A DNA stretch of 64,000 bases from Methylococcaceae bacterium (GTDB lineage: Bacteria > Pseudomonadota > Gammaproteobacteria > Methylococcales > Methylomonadaceae): contig BJHG01000002.1 in NCBI GenBank assembly GCA_014191975.1, forward strand, positions 1 to 64,000, written 5' to 3'. The notes beneath the pieces are model-generated. The model had not been told where the DNA came from. It searched no databases and worked only from the letters and a program-made list of their open reading frames with translations. Made by a program: the position numbers and the translations under genes. Shown here piece by piece: positions 43,766 through 54,299 of this stretch (position 1 is the first letter of the stretch; each line of letters opens with the position of its first letter).

Positions 43766-45529
43766 GTGTTAAAGCTCCCATTTTTATCTGTTATTAGTAT
43801 TATTTTATTAGGTAGTTGTGCTGTGGAAACTGAAAAACCTTCTCCAGCCGAAGTCGTTGCACCGCAAAAGGTATCATTTGTTGAAGCGTCTACTGAAGTC
43901 AAACTTGAAAAATCCGGTTTGCCGCCACTTGAAGCAAAAACTGCGATTGATCCTGATGTCATGTATTTGATGTTAGCAGCGGAATTGGCGATGCAGCGTC
44001 AACAATTTGGCTTGGCGTATGAAGCGTATATGGAATTGGCGAAGCGGGTAAAGGATCAAAGATTTGCTGAACAAGCCACGAAAATGGCGTTACAGATTAA
44101 AGATTCGCACAAAACGACTGATGCCATTTCGGCATGGATGAATCAAGAACCAAAAAATGTTACGGCTAAAAAAGTAGCTGCATTAAATGCGTTACGTGGT
44201 AACGATAAAAAAATAGCAGCAAAAGAATTAAATGCGTTATTGACAACTGAACCTGATAATTTTGAAAATGCGCTGTTGGAATTAAGCAATATTTTACAAA
44301 AAGAAGGTAAAGAAAAATTTGTATACGACACGCTTGAAGTATTGGCAACAAAAACTACCAGCAGCAAACCTATTATCTATTTTGTGCAATCGTTGTTATC
44401 TATCCAAATGAAAAACAACGTGCAGGCTGAAAAGAAAATTGAGCAAACGTTGATTTTAAAGCCAGATTGGGAACATCCGTTATTGATTCAAGCACAATTA
44501 GCGCTTATGGCAAACAATTTTCTGGGTGCAAAAACATTGTTAAATACCGCGATTTTGAAACATCCAAATAATCCGGCGTTTAAAAAATTACTCGCCCAAA
44601 TGTTAATTAAAACGACTGAATATGAGGCGGCGGCAGAGCTTTATCAAACGCTAATTACTCAAACACCGTCAGATGGTGAAAATTACATTGCGTTGGCGTT
44701 AATTAATTTACAGTTAAATCGTGATACAAATGCAGAAACAATCTTAAAAACGCTAGCAGAAAAAGCTGAATGGGCATCTCAAGCCAATTTTTATCTCGGT
44801 AAAATCGAAGAAAAACGTAATAACACGGAAGCGGCTGTTTTGATGTTCGATAAAGTAAAGGACGGTGGATTTGAATTAGATGCAGGCGTTTCAATAATTA
44901 ACTTGTTGGCAAAAGATGGTAAATATGCAGATATTGATTTGCGTTTAGATGTGTTGGTAAGAAAATTTCCTGCACAAAAATTACGTTTTGTTTTAATGCA
45001 AGCGAGTTTGTATAACCAGCAAAATCAAGCTGAGAAAGCATTTAGTTTGTTGAGTGAAACGTTGTTACAAATGCCAGACGAAAAAGATTTGCTTTATACC
45101 CGTGCGTTAGTAGCAGAGCATTTGGGTAAGTTAGATTTATTGGAGTCGGATTTAAAAAGAATTTTAACGAAAGATGCCAATAATTCTGAAGCCTTAAATG
45201 CTCTTGGTTATACGCTGTTGAGCGATAAAAAACGTATAGCTGAAGCAGAGAAATACCTACAGCGAGCAATTAAATTACAACCGAATGAACCTGTGATTAT
45301 GGATAGTTTTGGTTGGTTACAATTTAAATTAGGCAATTATTTACAAGCCGTAAAATATTTACAGCTGGCATATGAAAAACAAAATAGCGGTGAAATTGCT
45401 GCACATTTGTGCGAAGTCCTTTGGATGATGAATAAAAAAGAAGACGCACAAAAATTATTGGATGAAGCCTTGAAGGCTTCACCTGACGATACCGATTTGC
45501 TAGATTTCAAAAAGCGTTTTTTGGAGTAG
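43766..45529 (+). CDS. TPR-repeat lipoprotein
   Basis: Starting at the GTG at 43766 (AGGA 7 bases upstream) gives a lipoprotein signal MLKLPFLSVISIILLGSC with lipobox LLGSC; the track start upstream hides it. The 587-residue product consists of some 12-14 helical TPR-like repeats, for example AELAMQRQQFGLAYEAYMELAKR, ALNALGYTLLSDKKRIAEAEKYL and PVIMDSFGWLQFKLGNYLQAVKYLQ. It is the usual TPR protein in front of lolB in these bacteria, likely anchored in the outer membrane facing the periplasm and serving protein assembly; its exact role is unknown. Confidence 0.85.
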   Translation: MLKLPFLSVISIILLGSCAVETEKPSPAEVVAPQKVSFVEASTEVKLEKSGLPPLEAKTAIDPDVMYLMLAAELAMQRQQFGLAYEAYMELAKRVKDQRFAEQATKMALQIKDSHKTTDAISAWMNQEPKNVTAKKVAALNALRGNDKKIAAKELNALLTTEPDNFENALLELSNILQKEGKEKFVYDTLEVLATKTTSSKPIIYFVQSLLSIQMKNNVQAEKKIEQTLILKPDWEHPLLIQAQLALMANNFLGAKTLLNTAILKHPNNPAFKKLLAQMLIKTTEYEAAAELYQTLITQTPSDGENYIALALINLQLNRDTNAETILKTLAEKAEWASQANFYLGKIEEKRNNTEAAVLMFDKVKDGGFELDAGVSIINLLAKDGKYADIDLRLDVLVRKFPAQKLRFVLMQASLYNQQNQAEKAFSLLSETLLQMPDEKDLLYTRALVAEHLGKLDLLESDLKRILTKDANNSEALNALGYTLLSDKKRIAEAEKYLQRAIKLQPNEPVIMDSFGWLQFKLGNYLQAVKYLQLAYEKQNSGEIAAHLCEVLWMMNKKEDAQKLLDEALKASPDDTDLLDFKKRFLE

Positions 45530-45535
45530 TGGCGT

Positions 45536-46111
45536 GTGAAGAAAATTCTATTATCGTGCGTGTTATTTTTACCCGCATGTTCGATTTTACCTACAACACC
45601 AGAAATTTCGTACAAGCAAACTAACGTACAAAGTGAATTATATAATTTGCAACGTTGGGGTTTTGAAGGGCGTATTGCTGTAGTCGGCAATAATGATGTC
45701 ACACATGCAAGTATTAATTGGGAGCATTCGCCTGATGGAGATTTGATTAAATTATACGGTCCATTAGGGCAGGGTGCGGTGACGATTCAATTGAATTCAA
45801 CGGGTGTGACAATCGATCGTGGTGGCGGTGACTTGAAGACTTCAATTAATCCAGAAGAATTTATCAATCAAGAAGTTGGGTTGTTTGTACCCGTGAAATC
45901 GTTGCGATATTGGGTGATTGGCGTACCAGAAAAATCCCAAGACGTTACTCTGATTGAAAGTGGTTTTGAACAAGCAGGTTGGCGTAATCAATATAAAACC
46001 ATGCAAACTGTTAGTAATCACATTTTACCACGCAATATGACAGTGACGAAAGATTCGGTGAAATTAAAATTGTTTATTCATCAATGGATGTTAGATGACA
46101 TACGAAAATAA
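45536..46111 (+). CDS. lolB: Outer-membrane lipoprotein receptor LolB
   Basis: Receives lipoproteins from LolA and inserts them in the outer membrane. A GTG start gives the lipoprotein signal KILLSCVLFLPACS (lipobox LPAC). WGFEGRIAVVGNNDVTHASINWEH and VKSLRYWVIGVPEK are characteristic. It follows the TPR gene after 6 bases and overlaps ispE by 17 bases. Confidence 0.9.
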   Translation: MKKILLSCVLFLPACSILPTTPEISYKQTNVQSELYNLQRWGFEGRIAVVGNNDVTHASINWEHSPDGDLIKLYGPLGQGAVTIQLNSTGVTIDRGGGDLKTSINPEEFINQEVGLFVPVKSLRYWVIGVPEKSQDVTLIESGFEQAGWRNQYKTMQTVSNHILPRNMTVTKDSVKLKLFIHQWMLDDIRK

Positions 46112-46946
46112 AACTTTCAATTGGGGTGAAAAATATCCTGCGCCTGCGAAATTAAATTTGATGTTGCGAATTATTGGGCAGCGTGAAGATGGCTATCACT
46201 TGTTACAAACCGTTTTTCAGTTTGTAGAATTATGTGATTGGTTGACATTTTTGCCGAATGATTCAGGTGAAGTGATTTTAGAGGATGCGATTTCGGGTGT
46301 TGAGAATTCCGATAATTTGATTGTTCGGGCAGCGAATTTGTTGAAAGCTGAAACGGTATTTTCGCGTGGCGTACGAATTCGATTAGAAAAGAATTTACCG
46401 ATGGGTGGCGGTTTAGGTGGTGGAAGTTCAGATGCCGCGACGACGCTGGTGATTTTAAATTCGTTATGGAATTTGAAGTTGTCACGTGAGAAATTGATGG
46501 AGCTAGGGCTTTCGTTGGGTGCTGATGTGCCGATTTTTATCTTTGGGCATGCCGCTTGGGCTGAAGGTATTGGAGAGAAATTAGATAAAATAAATGTTAA
46601 AGAACAATGGGTTTTGATTTTGAAGCCACCATGCCATGTTAATACAAAAGAAGTTTTTTTGGCTAATGATTTGACACGAAATAGCAAATCGATAACAATA
46701 CACGAATTCAACGCGGGACAAGTTAAAAACGATTGTCTCGACGTGGTTTGCAAGCATTATGAAGCAATTGAAAACGCATTGTGTGATTTGAATGTTTTTT
46801 CTGAAGCAAGATTAACTGGAACAGGAGCGTGTGTTTTTGCGCTGTTTGATTCTGCTGATTTTGCCATTGAGGCAGAGCTTACACTTAAGAATAAGTGGCA
46901 AACCTATCTCACCAAAAGCTGTAATAAATCACCTTTATTCGTTTAA
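46095..46946 (+). CDS. ispE: 4-diphosphocytidyl-2-C-methyl-D-erythritol kinase
   Basis: GHMP kinase of the MEP isoprenoid route, supplying precursors also for hopanoids. PAPAKLNLMLRIIGQREDGYHLLQTVFQF at the start, the ATP loop PMGGGLGGGSSDAAT and the C-terminal LTGTGACVFALF are present. 283 residues. The lolB-ispE overlap is usual for gammaproteobacteria. Confidence 0.95.
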   Translation: MTYENKTFNWGEKYPAPAKLNLMLRIIGQREDGYHLLQTVFQFVELCDWLTFLPNDSGEVILEDAISGVENSDNLIVRAANLLKAETVFSRGVRIRLEKNLPMGGGLGGGSSDAATTLVILNSLWNLKLSREKLMELGLSLGADVPIFIFGHAAWAEGIGEKLDKINVKEQWVLILKPPCHVNTKEVFLANDLTRNSKSITIHEFNAGQVKNDCLDVVCKHYEAIENALCDLNVFSEARLTGTGACVFALFDSADFAIEAELTLKNKWQTYLTKSCNKSPLFV

Positions 46947-46976
46947 CTCTCTTGTAGGGTTACGAAAACTAAAATT

Positions 46977-47051
46977 TGGGTCGTCGCCAAGCGGTAAGGC
47001 ACGGGGTTTTGATCTCCGCATACCAAGGTTCGAATCCTTGCGACCCAGCCA
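46977..47051 (+). tRNA. tRNA-Gln (TTG)
   Basis: A 75-nt cloverleaf with acceptor TGGGTCG/CGACCCA, anticodon loop TTTTGAT and encoded CCA, in the typical place between ispE and prs. Confidence 0.95.
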
Positions 47052-47087
47052 ACTATCTACTACGCTAAAACCATTCATGGAGTATTT

Positions 47088-48041
47088 ATGAGTGACACCA
47101 ATTTAATGGTGTTTTCTGGAAATGCTAACCTAGCTTTGTCTGAAGGCATAGTGAAAAAACTCAATATGCGTCTTGGCATGGCAACACTTGGTCGTTTTAG
47201 CGACGGTGAAATTGCATTTGAAGTTGAAGAGAACGTGCGAGGAAAAGAAATTTTCGTTATTCAACCAACGTGTTCGCCAACCAACGAAAATTTAATGGAA
47301 TTGCTTGTAATGATTGATGCGCTGAAGCGCGCTTCAGCTGCAAAAATAACAGCAGTAATGCCTTATTATGGTTACGCACGACAAGATCGTCGCTCACGTT
47401 CAGCCCGAGTTTCAATCAGTGCAAAATTGGTAGCAAAAATGATTGAGCAGTCAGGTGCAAATAGCGTTTTGACAATTGATTTGCATGCCGATCAGATTCA
47501 GGGTTTTTTTGATATTCCTGTTGATAATGTCTATTCATCGCCTCTTTTACTTGGTGATATTTGGCGGCAACAGTATGAAAATTTAATTGTTGTTTCACCA
47601 GACGTTGGCGGTGTAGTTCGTGCGAGAGCTTTAGCAAAACGCTTAGGTGATGCCGATTTAGCAATTATTGATAAACGCCGTCCAAAAGCTAATGTTTCGG
47701 AAGTGATGCATATTATCGGTGACGTTGCAGGGCGAACCTGTATTCTTGTTGATGATTTGGTAGATACCGCTGGTACGTTATGTCACGCAGCGAGTGCTTT
47801 GAAAAAACACGGTGCAATTAAAGTGGTTGCATACTGCACGCATCCTGTTTTATCGGGTGCTGCAATGATAAATTTGCGACATTCTGAACTTGATGAACTT
47901 GTTGTTACTGATACGATTCCATTGAGTCAAGAAGCAAGAGAGTTAGGGAAAATTCGACAATTAAGCGTAGCAGAAATGCTCGCAGAAACAATTAGGCGCA
48001 TTTCGGCTGGTGAGTCTGTCAGCTCGATGTATGTGGATTAA
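47088..48041 (+). CDS. prs: Ribose-phosphate pyrophosphokinase
   Basis: Makes PRPP from ribose 5-phosphate and [50 protein letters not shown], the catalytic loop [18 protein letters not shown] and the PRPP motif [18 protein letters not shown] are present. 317 residues, normal. Confidence 0.97.
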   Translation: MSDTNLMVFSGNANLALSEGIVKKLNMRLGMATLGRFSDGEIAFEVEENVRGKEIFVIQPTCSPTNENLMELLVMIDALKRASAAKITAVMPYYGYARQDRRSRSARVSISAKLVAKMIEQSGANSVLTIDLHADQIQGFFDIPVDNVYSSPLLLGDIWRQQYENLIVVSPDVGGVVRARALAKRLGDADLAIIDKRRPKANVSEVMHIIGDVAGRTCILVDDLVDTAGTLCHAASALKKHGAIKVVAYCTHPVLSGAAMINLRHSELDELVVTDTIPLSQEARELGKIRQLSVAEMLAETIRRISAGESVSSMYVD

Positions 48042-48079
48042 GAATTAAAATAACGTGTGAAAAGCACAAGGTAAGAAAA

Positions 48080-48667
48080 ATGTCTAATGTATTTGAATTT
48101 GTTGCAGAATCGCGTACTGAATCAGGTAAAGGTTCTGCGAGAGCTATGCGTCGTGCAGGTAATGTGCCAGCGGTGATTTATGGGCACGGCGAACCACAAA
48201 TGTTATCGTTAAATCATAACGAGGTGGTTAAGCATTTAGCGCATGAAGAAGTTTATTCGCACATTTTGGATGTCATGATTGATGGTAAAGTTGAAAAAGC
48301 GATTTTGAAAGGTGTGCAACGCCACCCGGCAAAAGTCCGTATTTTGCACCTTGATTTTTTACGAATCAACTTGGCAGATCGAATTAAGGTTCATGTTCCG
48401 TTACATTTTATCAATGAGCATGCCGGTATTGGTGGTAAAAAAGGTGGTGTGGCGGCACATACAATGACTAGTGTCGAAGTTTTTTGTTTACCTGCTTTCT
48501 TACCGGATTTTATAGAGGTAAATTTAGTAAACCTTGATGTTGGTCACTCTATTCATCTGTCAGAATTGAAAATGCCTGCAAACGTACAAATCGTAGAATT
48601 GACACATGGTCCCGACCATGATTTAGCTGTGGTTTCTATGCAGGCAGCAAAAGTACCTGTTGAATAA
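48080..48667 (+). CDS. rplY: 50S ribosomal protein L25 (CTC/TL5 form)
   Basis: 195 residues: an N-terminal 5S-rRNA-binding L25 domain (FVAESRTESGKGSARAMRRAGNVPAVIYGHGEPQ) plus the C-terminal TL5 beta domain. The usual neighbours prs and pth confirm it. Confidence 0.95.
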   Translation: MSNVFEFVAESRTESGKGSARAMRRAGNVPAVIYGHGEPQMLSLNHNEVVKHLAHEEVYSHILDVMIDGKVEKAILKGVQRHPAKVRILHLDFLRINLADRIKVHVPLHFINEHAGIGGKKGGVAAHTMTSVEVFCLPAFLPDFIEVNLVNLDVGHSIHLSELKMPANVQIVELTHGPDHDLAVVSMQAAKVPVE

Positions 48668-48672
48668 TTTTT

Positions 48673-49236
48673 GTGATTAAGTTAATTGTTGGTCTGGGAA
48701 ATCCAGGGCAGGAATATGAAAAAACCCGGCATAATGCTGGGTTTTTGTTTTTGGACTATTTGTATTCCGGCACATGGTTAAATGAGTCGCGTTTTAATGG
48801 AAAAACTGCTGTTTTAACAATTGCTAATGCACAGGTTCGACTGCTTAAGCCTATGAGTTTCATGAATTGTAGTGGTCAAGCTGTTGGGAATATAGCGCGT
48901 TATTACAAAATAAATCCCGATGAAATTTTGGTTGTGCATGATGAGTTGGATTTTAGGGTAGGTACCGTCAAACTAAAAAAAGGTGGTGGTCATGCCGGTC
49001 ATAATGGCTTGCGTGACATTATTTTACATTTAAATGGTAATGATTTTTATCGCTTGCGCGTCGGCATTGACCGCCCTGGTTCAAGTCATAAAGTTGCAAA
49101 TTATGTTCTTTCAGAGCAAAATAAATTTGAAAGTGAAAGTATGTTTAACGCTTTTAGTAACGTGAATTCTCATCTTGAAGAAATTATTTCTGGGGATATT
49201 ACAAAAGTAATGAATGGATTAAATGCAAAGAATTAG
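48673..49236 (+). CDS. pth: Peptidyl-tRNA hydrolase
   Basis: Frees peptides from dropped tRNAs. IVGLGNPGQEYEKTRHNAGFLFLDYL has the catalytic His/Asn, KPMSFMNCSGQAV and VVHDELDFRVGTVKLKKGGGHAGHNGLRDI follow. A GTG start, 5 bases after rplY. The usual next gene ychF is absent; a tRNA cluster follows. Confidence 0.95.
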   Translation: MIKLIVGLGNPGQEYEKTRHNAGFLFLDYLYSGTWLNESRFNGKTAVLTIANAQVRLLKPMSFMNCSGQAVGNIARYYKINPDEILVVHDELDFRVGTVKLKKGGGHAGHNGLRDIILHLNGNDFYRLRVGIDRPGSSHKVANYVLSEQNKFESESMFNAFSNVNSHLEEIISGDITKVMNGLNAKN

Positions 49237-49245
49237 AGTTAATTG

Positions 49246-49274
49246 TTGACAAGATTATTTTCGTAAAAGATAAT
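49246..49274 (+). promoter_or_regulatory. Sigma-70 promoter of the tRNA-tuf cluster
   Basis: TTGACA and GATAAT 17 bp apart, 13 bases before tRNA-Tyr. Confidence 0.8.
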
Positions 49275-49287
49275 GTGAGACTGTTTA

Positions 49288-49372
49288 GGAGGGGTTCCCG
49301 AGCGGCCAAAGGGATCAGACTGTAAATCTGCCGGTTCTACCTTCGGAGGTTCGAATCCTCCCCCCTCCACCA
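49288..49372 (+). tRNA. tRNA-Tyr (GTA)
   Basis: An 85-nt class II tRNA with long variable arm, acceptor GGAGGGG/CCCCTCC, anticodon GTA and encoded CCA. Confidence 0.95.
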
Positions 49373-49384
49373 AATATAAATCCA

Positions 49385-49458
49385 GCGGGTGTAGTTCAAT
49401 GGTAGAACTCCAGCCTTCCAAGCTGATTGCGTGGGTTCGATTCCCATCACCCGCTCCA
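49385..49458 (+). tRNA. tRNA-Gly (TCC)
   Basis: A 74-nt cloverleaf with acceptor GCGGGTG, anticodon loop CTTCCAA and encoded CCA. Confidence 0.95.
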
Positions 49459-49477
49459 GACTCAGAAATTAAGTAAG

Positions 49478-49553
49478 GCTCATATAGCTCAGTCGGTAGA
49501 GTACTTCCTTGGTAAGGAAGAGGTCACCAGTTCGAATCTGGTTATGAGCTCCA
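49478..49553 (+). tRNA. tRNA-Thr (GGT)
   Basis: A 76-nt cloverleaf with acceptor GCTCATA/TATGAGC, anticodon loop TTGGTAA and encoded CCA, 33 bases before tuf. Confidence 0.95.
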
Positions 49554-49586
49554 TTATTTAAATTAAAGTTAATTAAGGTGTAACTC

Positions 49587-50777
49587 ATGGCTAAAGAAAA
49601 ATTTTCGCGTAGCAAACCGCATGTCAACGTTGGTACAATTGGCCACGTTGATCACGGTAAAACTACATTAACTGCGGCATTAACTAGTGTAATGGCTAAA
49701 TTGCACGGTGGAGCAGTAAAAGCATTTGATCAAATTGATAATGCACCGGAAGAGAGAGCGCGTGGTATAACTATTGCTACATCTCATGTTGAATATGAAT
49801 CAACGGTGCGTCATTATGCACACGTTGACTGTCCTGGTCATGCTGATTATGTAAAAAACATGATTACAGGTGCTGCACAAATGGATGGTGCTATTTTGGT
49901 TTGTTCAGCTGCTGATGGTCCGATGCCACAAACCCGTGAACACATTTTGTTGTCACGTCAGGTTGGTGTTCCATATGTGGTTGTTTTCTTAAATAAAGCT
50001 GATATGGTTGACGATGAAGAGTTGATTGAATTGGTTGAAATGGAAATCAGAGAATTGTTAGATATGTACGAATTTCCTGGTGATGATACGCCAATTATTC
50101 GTGGCTCTGCTTTGTTAGCATTGCAAGGTGATGAAAGTCCGATTGGTATGCCTTCGGTTATCAAATTGGTTGAAGCGTTAGATACTTACATTCCTTTGCC
50201 TGAGCGTGCTGTTGATGGTGCATTCTTAATGCCTATTGAAGATGTATTCTCGATTTCAGGTCGTGGTACAGTTGTTACTGGTCGTATTGAGCGTGGTATA
50301 GTTAAAGTTGGACAGGAAGTTGAAATTGTAGGTATTCGTCCAACTGTTGTTACAACTTGTACTGGCGTTGAAATGTTCCGTAAATTATTGGATCAGGGTG
50401 AGGCAGGTGATAACGTAGGTTTGTTATTACGTGGCACGAAACGTGATGATGTTGAGCGTGGGCAGGTTTTAGCGCACAAAGGCACAATCAAGCCGCACGC
50501 TTATTTTAACTCTGAAATTTACATCTTATCTAAAGATGAGGGTGGTCGTCATACACCATTTTTTAATGGTTACCGTCCTCAGTTTTATTTCAGAACCACT
50601 GATGTAACAGGTGCAGTAGAGTTGCCAGAAGGTGTTGAAATGGTAATGCCTGGTGATAACATCTCTGTGAAAGTGAAATTAATTTCACCAATCGCGATGG
50701 AAGATGGATTGCGGTTTGCAATTCGTGAAGGTGGTCGCACAGTAGGTGCAGGCGTTGTTGCATCGATTATCGAGTAA
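49587..50777 (+). CDS. tuf: Elongation factor Tu
   Basis: Brings aminoacyl-tRNA to the ribosome. G-domain motifs [14 protein letters not shown] and NKADM, domain [15 protein letters not shown] and domain [14 protein letters not shown] are intact; 396 residues. It lies in the tRNA-Tyr/Gly/Thr-tufB-tRNA-Trp arrangement, so a second tuf after fusA (outside the window) is likely. Confidence 0.98.
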   Translation: MAKEKFSRSKPHVNVGTIGHVDHGKTTLTAALTSVMAKLHGGAVKAFDQIDNAPEERARGITIATSHVEYESTVRHYAHVDCPGHADYVKNMITGAAQMDGAILVCSAADGPMPQTREHILLSRQVGVPYVVVFLNKADMVDDEELIELVEMEIRELLDMYEFPGDDTPIIRGSALLALQGDESPIGMPSVIKLVEALDTYIPLPERAVDGAFLMPIEDVFSISGRGTVVTGRIERGIVKVGQEVEIVGIRPTVVTTCTGVEMFRKLLDQGEAGDNVGLLLRGTKRDDVERGQVLAHKGTIKPHAYFNSEIYILSKDEGGRHTPFFNGYRPQFYFRTTDVTGAVELPEGVEMVMPGDNISVKVKLISPIAMEDGLRFAIREGGRTVGAGVVASIIE

Positions 50778-50835
50778 ATAGTTTTACCACTTCGAAAGGA
50801 GTGGTTTATTGTTGTATCAAAAATTTGTCTGAAAT

Positions 50836-50911
50836 AGGTCAGTAGTTCAATTGGTAGAATGGCGGTCTCCAAAACCGTTGGTTGGGGGTTCGATCCCCTC
50901 CTGGCCTGCCA
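50836..50911 (+). tRNA. tRNA-Trp (CCA)
   Basis: A 76-nt cloverleaf with acceptor AGGTCAG/CTGGCCT, anticodon loop CTCCAAA and encoded CCA. Confidence 0.95.
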
Positions 50912-50956
50912 GCAAATCATCTTATTTTTATAGCTCATCTTAAAAAGTCCGTACTT

Positions 50957-51331
50957 ATGAATACGCAAACAGAGGCATCAACAAACGTTTTTGATGTTGT
51001 CAAACAAGTTTTTTCCGTCGTCTTTGTTATTGCTGGAATCACGGCGTTTTATCATTTTTCTGATGTTAAATTAATTTACCGTGTATTAGGTTTATTAACA
51101 GTGTCAGTTGCTGTTATTGCAATGCTTGCGACAACTGCCTGGGGCGTTGGTATTAGTGCATTTATTGTAGATTCAAAAATAGAAGTTAGGAAAATTGTCT
51201 GGCCAACTAGAGATGAGACCACTCGCACCACATTGTTGGTATTTGCGATGGTATCAATCGTCAGTTTAGTGCTCTGGCTGCTAGATACGTTTCTATTTTG
51301 GGGTGTGCGTTTGTTGACAGGGCAGGCGTAA
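50957..51331 (+). CDS. secE: Preprotein translocase subunit SecE
   Basis: Three membrane helices, as in the gammaproteobacterial long form. The conserved cytoplasmic segment [23 protein letters not shown] lies before the last helix. The ATG at 50957 (MNTQTEAS) is chosen because the longer frame runs into tRNA-Trp. 124 residues. Confidence 0.95.
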   Translation: MNTQTEASTNVFDVVKQVFSVVFVIAGITAFYHFSDVKLIYRVLGLLTVSVAVIAMLATTAWGVGISAFIVDSKIEVRKIVWPTRDETTRTTLLVFAMVSIVSLVLWLLDTFLFWGVRLLTGQA

Positions 51332-51332
51332 T

Positions 51333-51866
51333 ATGTTGCAACGCTGGTATGTCGTTCAATCACAATCTAATTTTGAAAATAAAGTAAAGCTTGCTCTTCA
51401 AGAGCGTATTGTACGAGAAGGTTTAGACGCGCTTTTTGGTAAAATTCTTATTCCAACTGAAGAAGTTGTTGAGATGAAAATGGGGCAGCAACGAAAAAGT
51501 GAGCGCAAGTTTTTTCCGGGTTATGTTTTGGTTCAGATGGAATTGACTAATGAAACGTGGCATTTGGTTAAGGACACACCAAAAGTACTTGGGTTTATTG
51601 GTGGTACATCAGATCGGCCAGCACCAATTACAGAAAAAGAAGTCAACGCTATTTTGAATCGTATTGAGGATAGTGTTAATAAGCCTCGCCATAAGGTTTT
51701 ATTTGGGGCAGGTGAAGTTATTAGAATTGTTGATGGACCATTTAAAGATTTTAATGGTGAAGTTGAAGAGGTTCTTTACGAAAAAAGTAAGTTAAAAGTA
51801 GCGGTACTTATTTTTGGTCGTGCAACACCTGTTGAGTTAAATTTCGATCAAATCGAAAAAACTTAA
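51333..51866 (+). CDS. nusG: Transcription antitermination factor NusG
   Basis: 177 residues: NGN domain ([34 protein letters not shown]) and KOW domain ([21 protein letters not shown]). Its start lies one base after the secE stop. Confidence 0.97.
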   Translation: MLQRWYVVQSQSNFENKVKLALQERIVREGLDALFGKILIPTEEVVEMKMGQQRKSERKFFPGYVLVQMELTNETWHLVKDTPKVLGFIGGTSDRPAPITEKEVNAILNRIEDSVNKPRHKVLFGAGEVIRIVDGPFKDFNGEVEEVLYEKSKLKVAVLIFGRATPVELNFDQIEKT

Positions 51867-51892
51867 TAAAGTTTTTAAATTTTTGTTAATTG

Positions 51893-51922
51893 TCTCTGGC
51901 TTTTTGAAGCTAGAGATTTTTT
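51893..51922 (+). terminator. Terminator or attenuator between nusG and rplK
   Basis: TCTCTGGCTT pairs with AAGCTAGAGA (one G-T pair), then six T residues. Confidence 0.75.
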
Positions 51923-51967
51923 GTCTTAGGGGAGCTGAAAAGCGATTAACCCATTTTGGAGTAAGTT

Positions 51968-52399
51968 ATGGCTAAAAAAATTACCGCCTATATTAAATTG
52001 CAGGTCAAAGCAGGTGAAGCAAATCCAAGTCCGCCAGTAGGTCCTGCATTGGGTCAGCGAGGTGTGAATATTATGGAGTTTTGCAAAGCATTTAATGCAA
52101 AAACTCAGGATGTTGAAAAAGGTTTGCCTTTGCCAGTCGTTATCACTGTTTATAGTGATCGTAGTTTTACGTTCATTACCAAAACTCCGCCAGCGTCAAT
52201 TTTGTTGAAAAAAGCGTTAGGCTTGAAAAGCGGCAGTAGCAATCCAAATACTAAGAAAATTGGTACAGTAACTCGTCAGCAATTGGAAGATATTGCGAAA
52301 GTTAAAATGGAAGATTTGAACGCAGCCGATTTAGAAGGTGCTGTGAGAACGATTGCAGGCAGTGCGAAAAGCATGGGCTTAATTGTGGAGGGTTTGTAA
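51968..52399 (+). CDS. rplK: 50S ribosomal protein L11
   Basis: 143 residues: [35 protein letters not shown] and the C-terminal 23S GTPase-centre-binding domain. Its stop overlaps the rplA start. Confidence 0.98.
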   Translation: MAKKITAYIKLQVKAGEANPSPPVGPALGQRGVNIMEFCKAFNAKTQDVEKGLPLPVVITVYSDRSFTFITKTPPASILLKKALGLKSGSSNPNTKKIGTVTRQQLEDIAKVKMEDLNAADLEGAVRTIAGSAKSMGLIVEGL

Positions 52400-53088
52400 T
52401 GGCAAAGTTAACAAAAAAAGCAAAATTAATTCAATCTAAAGTTGATGCAACGAAACAGTATTCTGTAGTTGAAGCAGTTGCTTTATTGAAAGAATTAACC
52501 ACTACAAAATTTTCTGAAGCGGTTGATGTCAGTATTAGTCTCGGTGTTGATCCACGTAAATCCGATCAAAACGTTCGTGGTGCAACTGTGTTGCCAAATG
52601 GAACCGGAAAAACTGTTCGTGTTGCTGTATTTACACAAGGTGCAAATGCTGATGCAGCAAGACAAGCCGGTGCCGATATTGTGGGTATGGATGATTTAGG
52701 TGAATTAGTTAAAAAAGGCGAAATGGATTTTGATGTAGTTATTGCATCACCAGACGCAATGCGTGTGGTAGGACAATTAGGTCAAATTTTAGGTCCTCGT
52801 GGTTTAATGCCTAACCCAAAAGTTGGAACAGTAACCACAGACGTTGCAACTGCTGTTAAAAATGCAAAATCAGGTCAGGTTCGTTACAGAACAGATAAAG
52901 GCGGTATTATTCATTGTACATTGGGCAAGGTAGCATTTGATGCAGCTGCAATCCAGGGTAATTTAGACGCCTTAATGGCAGATTTAAGAAGATTAAAACC
53001 CTCAACATCGAAAGGTGTTTATGTTAAAAAAATTACATTATCATCAACTATGGGTCCAGGCTTATGGTTAGATATGAGCGGTTTATAA
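52399..53088 (+). CDS. rplA: 50S ribosomal protein L1
   Basis: 229 residues with the L1 signature [31 protein letters not shown]1 usually represses rplK-rplA through the leader of this operon. Confidence 0.98.
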   Translation: MAKLTKKAKLIQSKVDATKQYSVVEAVALLKELTTTKFSEAVDVSISLGVDPRKSDQNVRGATVLPNGTGKTVRVAVFTQGANADAARQAGADIVGMDDLGELVKKGEMDFDVVIASPDAMRVVGQLGQILGPRGLMPNPKVGTVTTDVATAVKNAKSGQVRYRTDKGGIIHCTLGKVAFDAAAIQGNLDALMADLRRLKPSTSKGVYVKKITLSSTMGPGLWLDMSGL

Positions 53089-53117
53089 TCAATCAAACTT
53101 TGAGTTGCAGGGTTTTA

Positions 53118-53212
53118 TCCTTGTAGCCGTCAAAGACCGCAGGGGTGTTTCACTTAATTATCCTGCGTAGGCGGAGCGTAACCAAATTGGTTCGTGCCGT
53201 GAGTTTAAACAC
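53118..53212 (+). promoter_or_regulatory. L10 leader, autogenous control of rplJ-rplL
   Basis: The spacer contains CCGTCAAAGACCGCAGG and, 20 bases on, CCTGCGTAGGCGG, whose CGCAGG/CCTGCG pairing and order match the L10 leader to which L10-(L12)4 binds. A second stem-like part (ACCAAATTGGT) follows. It lies directly before rplJ as expected. Confidence 0.75.
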
Positions 53213-53266
53213 ACTGAAAAGTGTGAATTTTCAAGCTGAAAATTTTCAGAATTATTGGAGTAAGCT

Positions 53267-53764
53267 ATGGCTCTAAATTTAGATAGCAAAAAAGCTGTCG
53301 TAGAAGAAGTTGCTGCATATGCCGCGAAAGCGCATTCCGCAGTTGCCGCAGAGTATCGTGGGTTGACCGTAACCGAATTAACTGAATTGCGTAAAACGGC
53401 TAGAGAAACAGGCGTTTATGTGCGAGTTGTAAAAAACACGCTAGCAAAGCGTGCTGTTTCGGGAACTGAATTTGAATGTATGCAAGAAGGTCTTGTTGGA
53501 CCTTTGTTAATTGCATTTTCAATGGAAGATCCAGGTTCAGCTGGACGTTTAATCAGTAATTTTGCGAAAACACACGATAAACTTATCACTAAAATTGTCG
53601 CTATTGGCGGTCAATCTTATGGCGGTTCAGAGTTGCCACGTTTGGCGAATTTGCCTACACGCAACCAAGGTATTGCAATGTTGATGTCTGTTATGAGAGC
53701 ACCAACCGAAAAATTTGTTCGGACGTTGGCAGCCCTCAGAGATCAGAAACAAGAAGCAGCCTAA
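53267..53764 (+). CDS. rplJ: 50S ribosomal protein L10
   Basis: 165 residues: KKAVVEEVAAYAAKAHSAVAAEYRGLTVTELTELRK, then the C-terminal L12-binding helix. Stalk base protein and likely repressor at the leader upstream. Confidence 0.97.
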   Translation: MALNLDSKKAVVEEVAAYAAKAHSAVAAEYRGLTVTELTELRKTARETGVYVRVVKNTLAKRAVSGTEFECMQEGLVGPLLIAFSMEDPGSAGRLISNFAKTHDKLITKIVAIGGQSYGGSELPRLANLPTRNQGIAMLMSVMRAPTEKFVRTLAALRDQKQEAA

Positions 53765-53806
53765 TTTTTATTTACTCGTTTAACCCCTATTTTAAAGGAA
53801 CATACA

Positions 53807-54172
53807 ATGGCAATTTCACACGCGGATATTTTAGACGCAGTTGCAAACATGACCGTTATGGAAATCGTTGATTTAATTTCAGCAATGGAAGAAAAATTTG
53901 GTGTTTCTGCAGCAGTCGCAATAGCGGCTCCAGTTGCAGCAGCAGCAGCAGTTGAAGAGCAAACTGAATTTGACGTAATTATGACTAGCTTTGGCGAAAA
54001 CAAAGTTGCGGTTATTAAAGTTGTTCGTGGCATCACAGGTCTTGGCTTGAAAGAAGCTAAAGACGCTGTTGAAGGCGTTCCAACTCTAGTAAAAGAAGGT
54101 GTTTCTAAAGCAGAAGCAGAAGCCTTCAAAAAAGATTTAACAGAAGCTGGCGCAACAGTCGAAATCAAATAA
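53807..54172 (+). CDS. rplL: 50S ribosomal protein L7/L12
   Basis: 121 residues: N-terminal dimer domain ([26 protein letters not shown]), Ala-rich hinge and the factor-binding domain [25 protein letters not shown]. Confidence 0.98.
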   Translation: MAISHADILDAVANMTVMEIVDLISAMEEKFGVSAAVAIAAPVAAAAAVEEQTEFDVIMTSFGENKVAVIKVVRGITGLGLKEAKDAVEGVPTLVKEGVSKAEAEAFKKDLTEAGATVEIK

Positions 54173-54212
54173 TTTTTGATTCACTGCTCAGGTTTTGCCT
54201 GATTTCTGAATG

Positions 54213-54246
54213 GGCTGGTGGCTTTTTTGTCACCGGCCTTTTGTTG
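54213..54246 (+). terminator. Attenuator between rplL and rpoB
   Basis: GGCTGGTG pairs with CACCGGCC (one G-T pair), then TTTTGTTG. In E. coli a partial terminator in the same place lowers rpoBC relative to ribosomal protein genes. Confidence 0.7.
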
Positions 54247-54299
54247 CTTGCAATGATTTGCACAGTAAAACGTTCTACGACAAAAGGTTTTTAAGCGAT

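Noticed and set aside
54210-54299. N-terminal extension of rpoB from the track
   Set aside because: It is read through the rplL-rpoB attenuator hairpin and does not match the family; the ATG at 54300 does.
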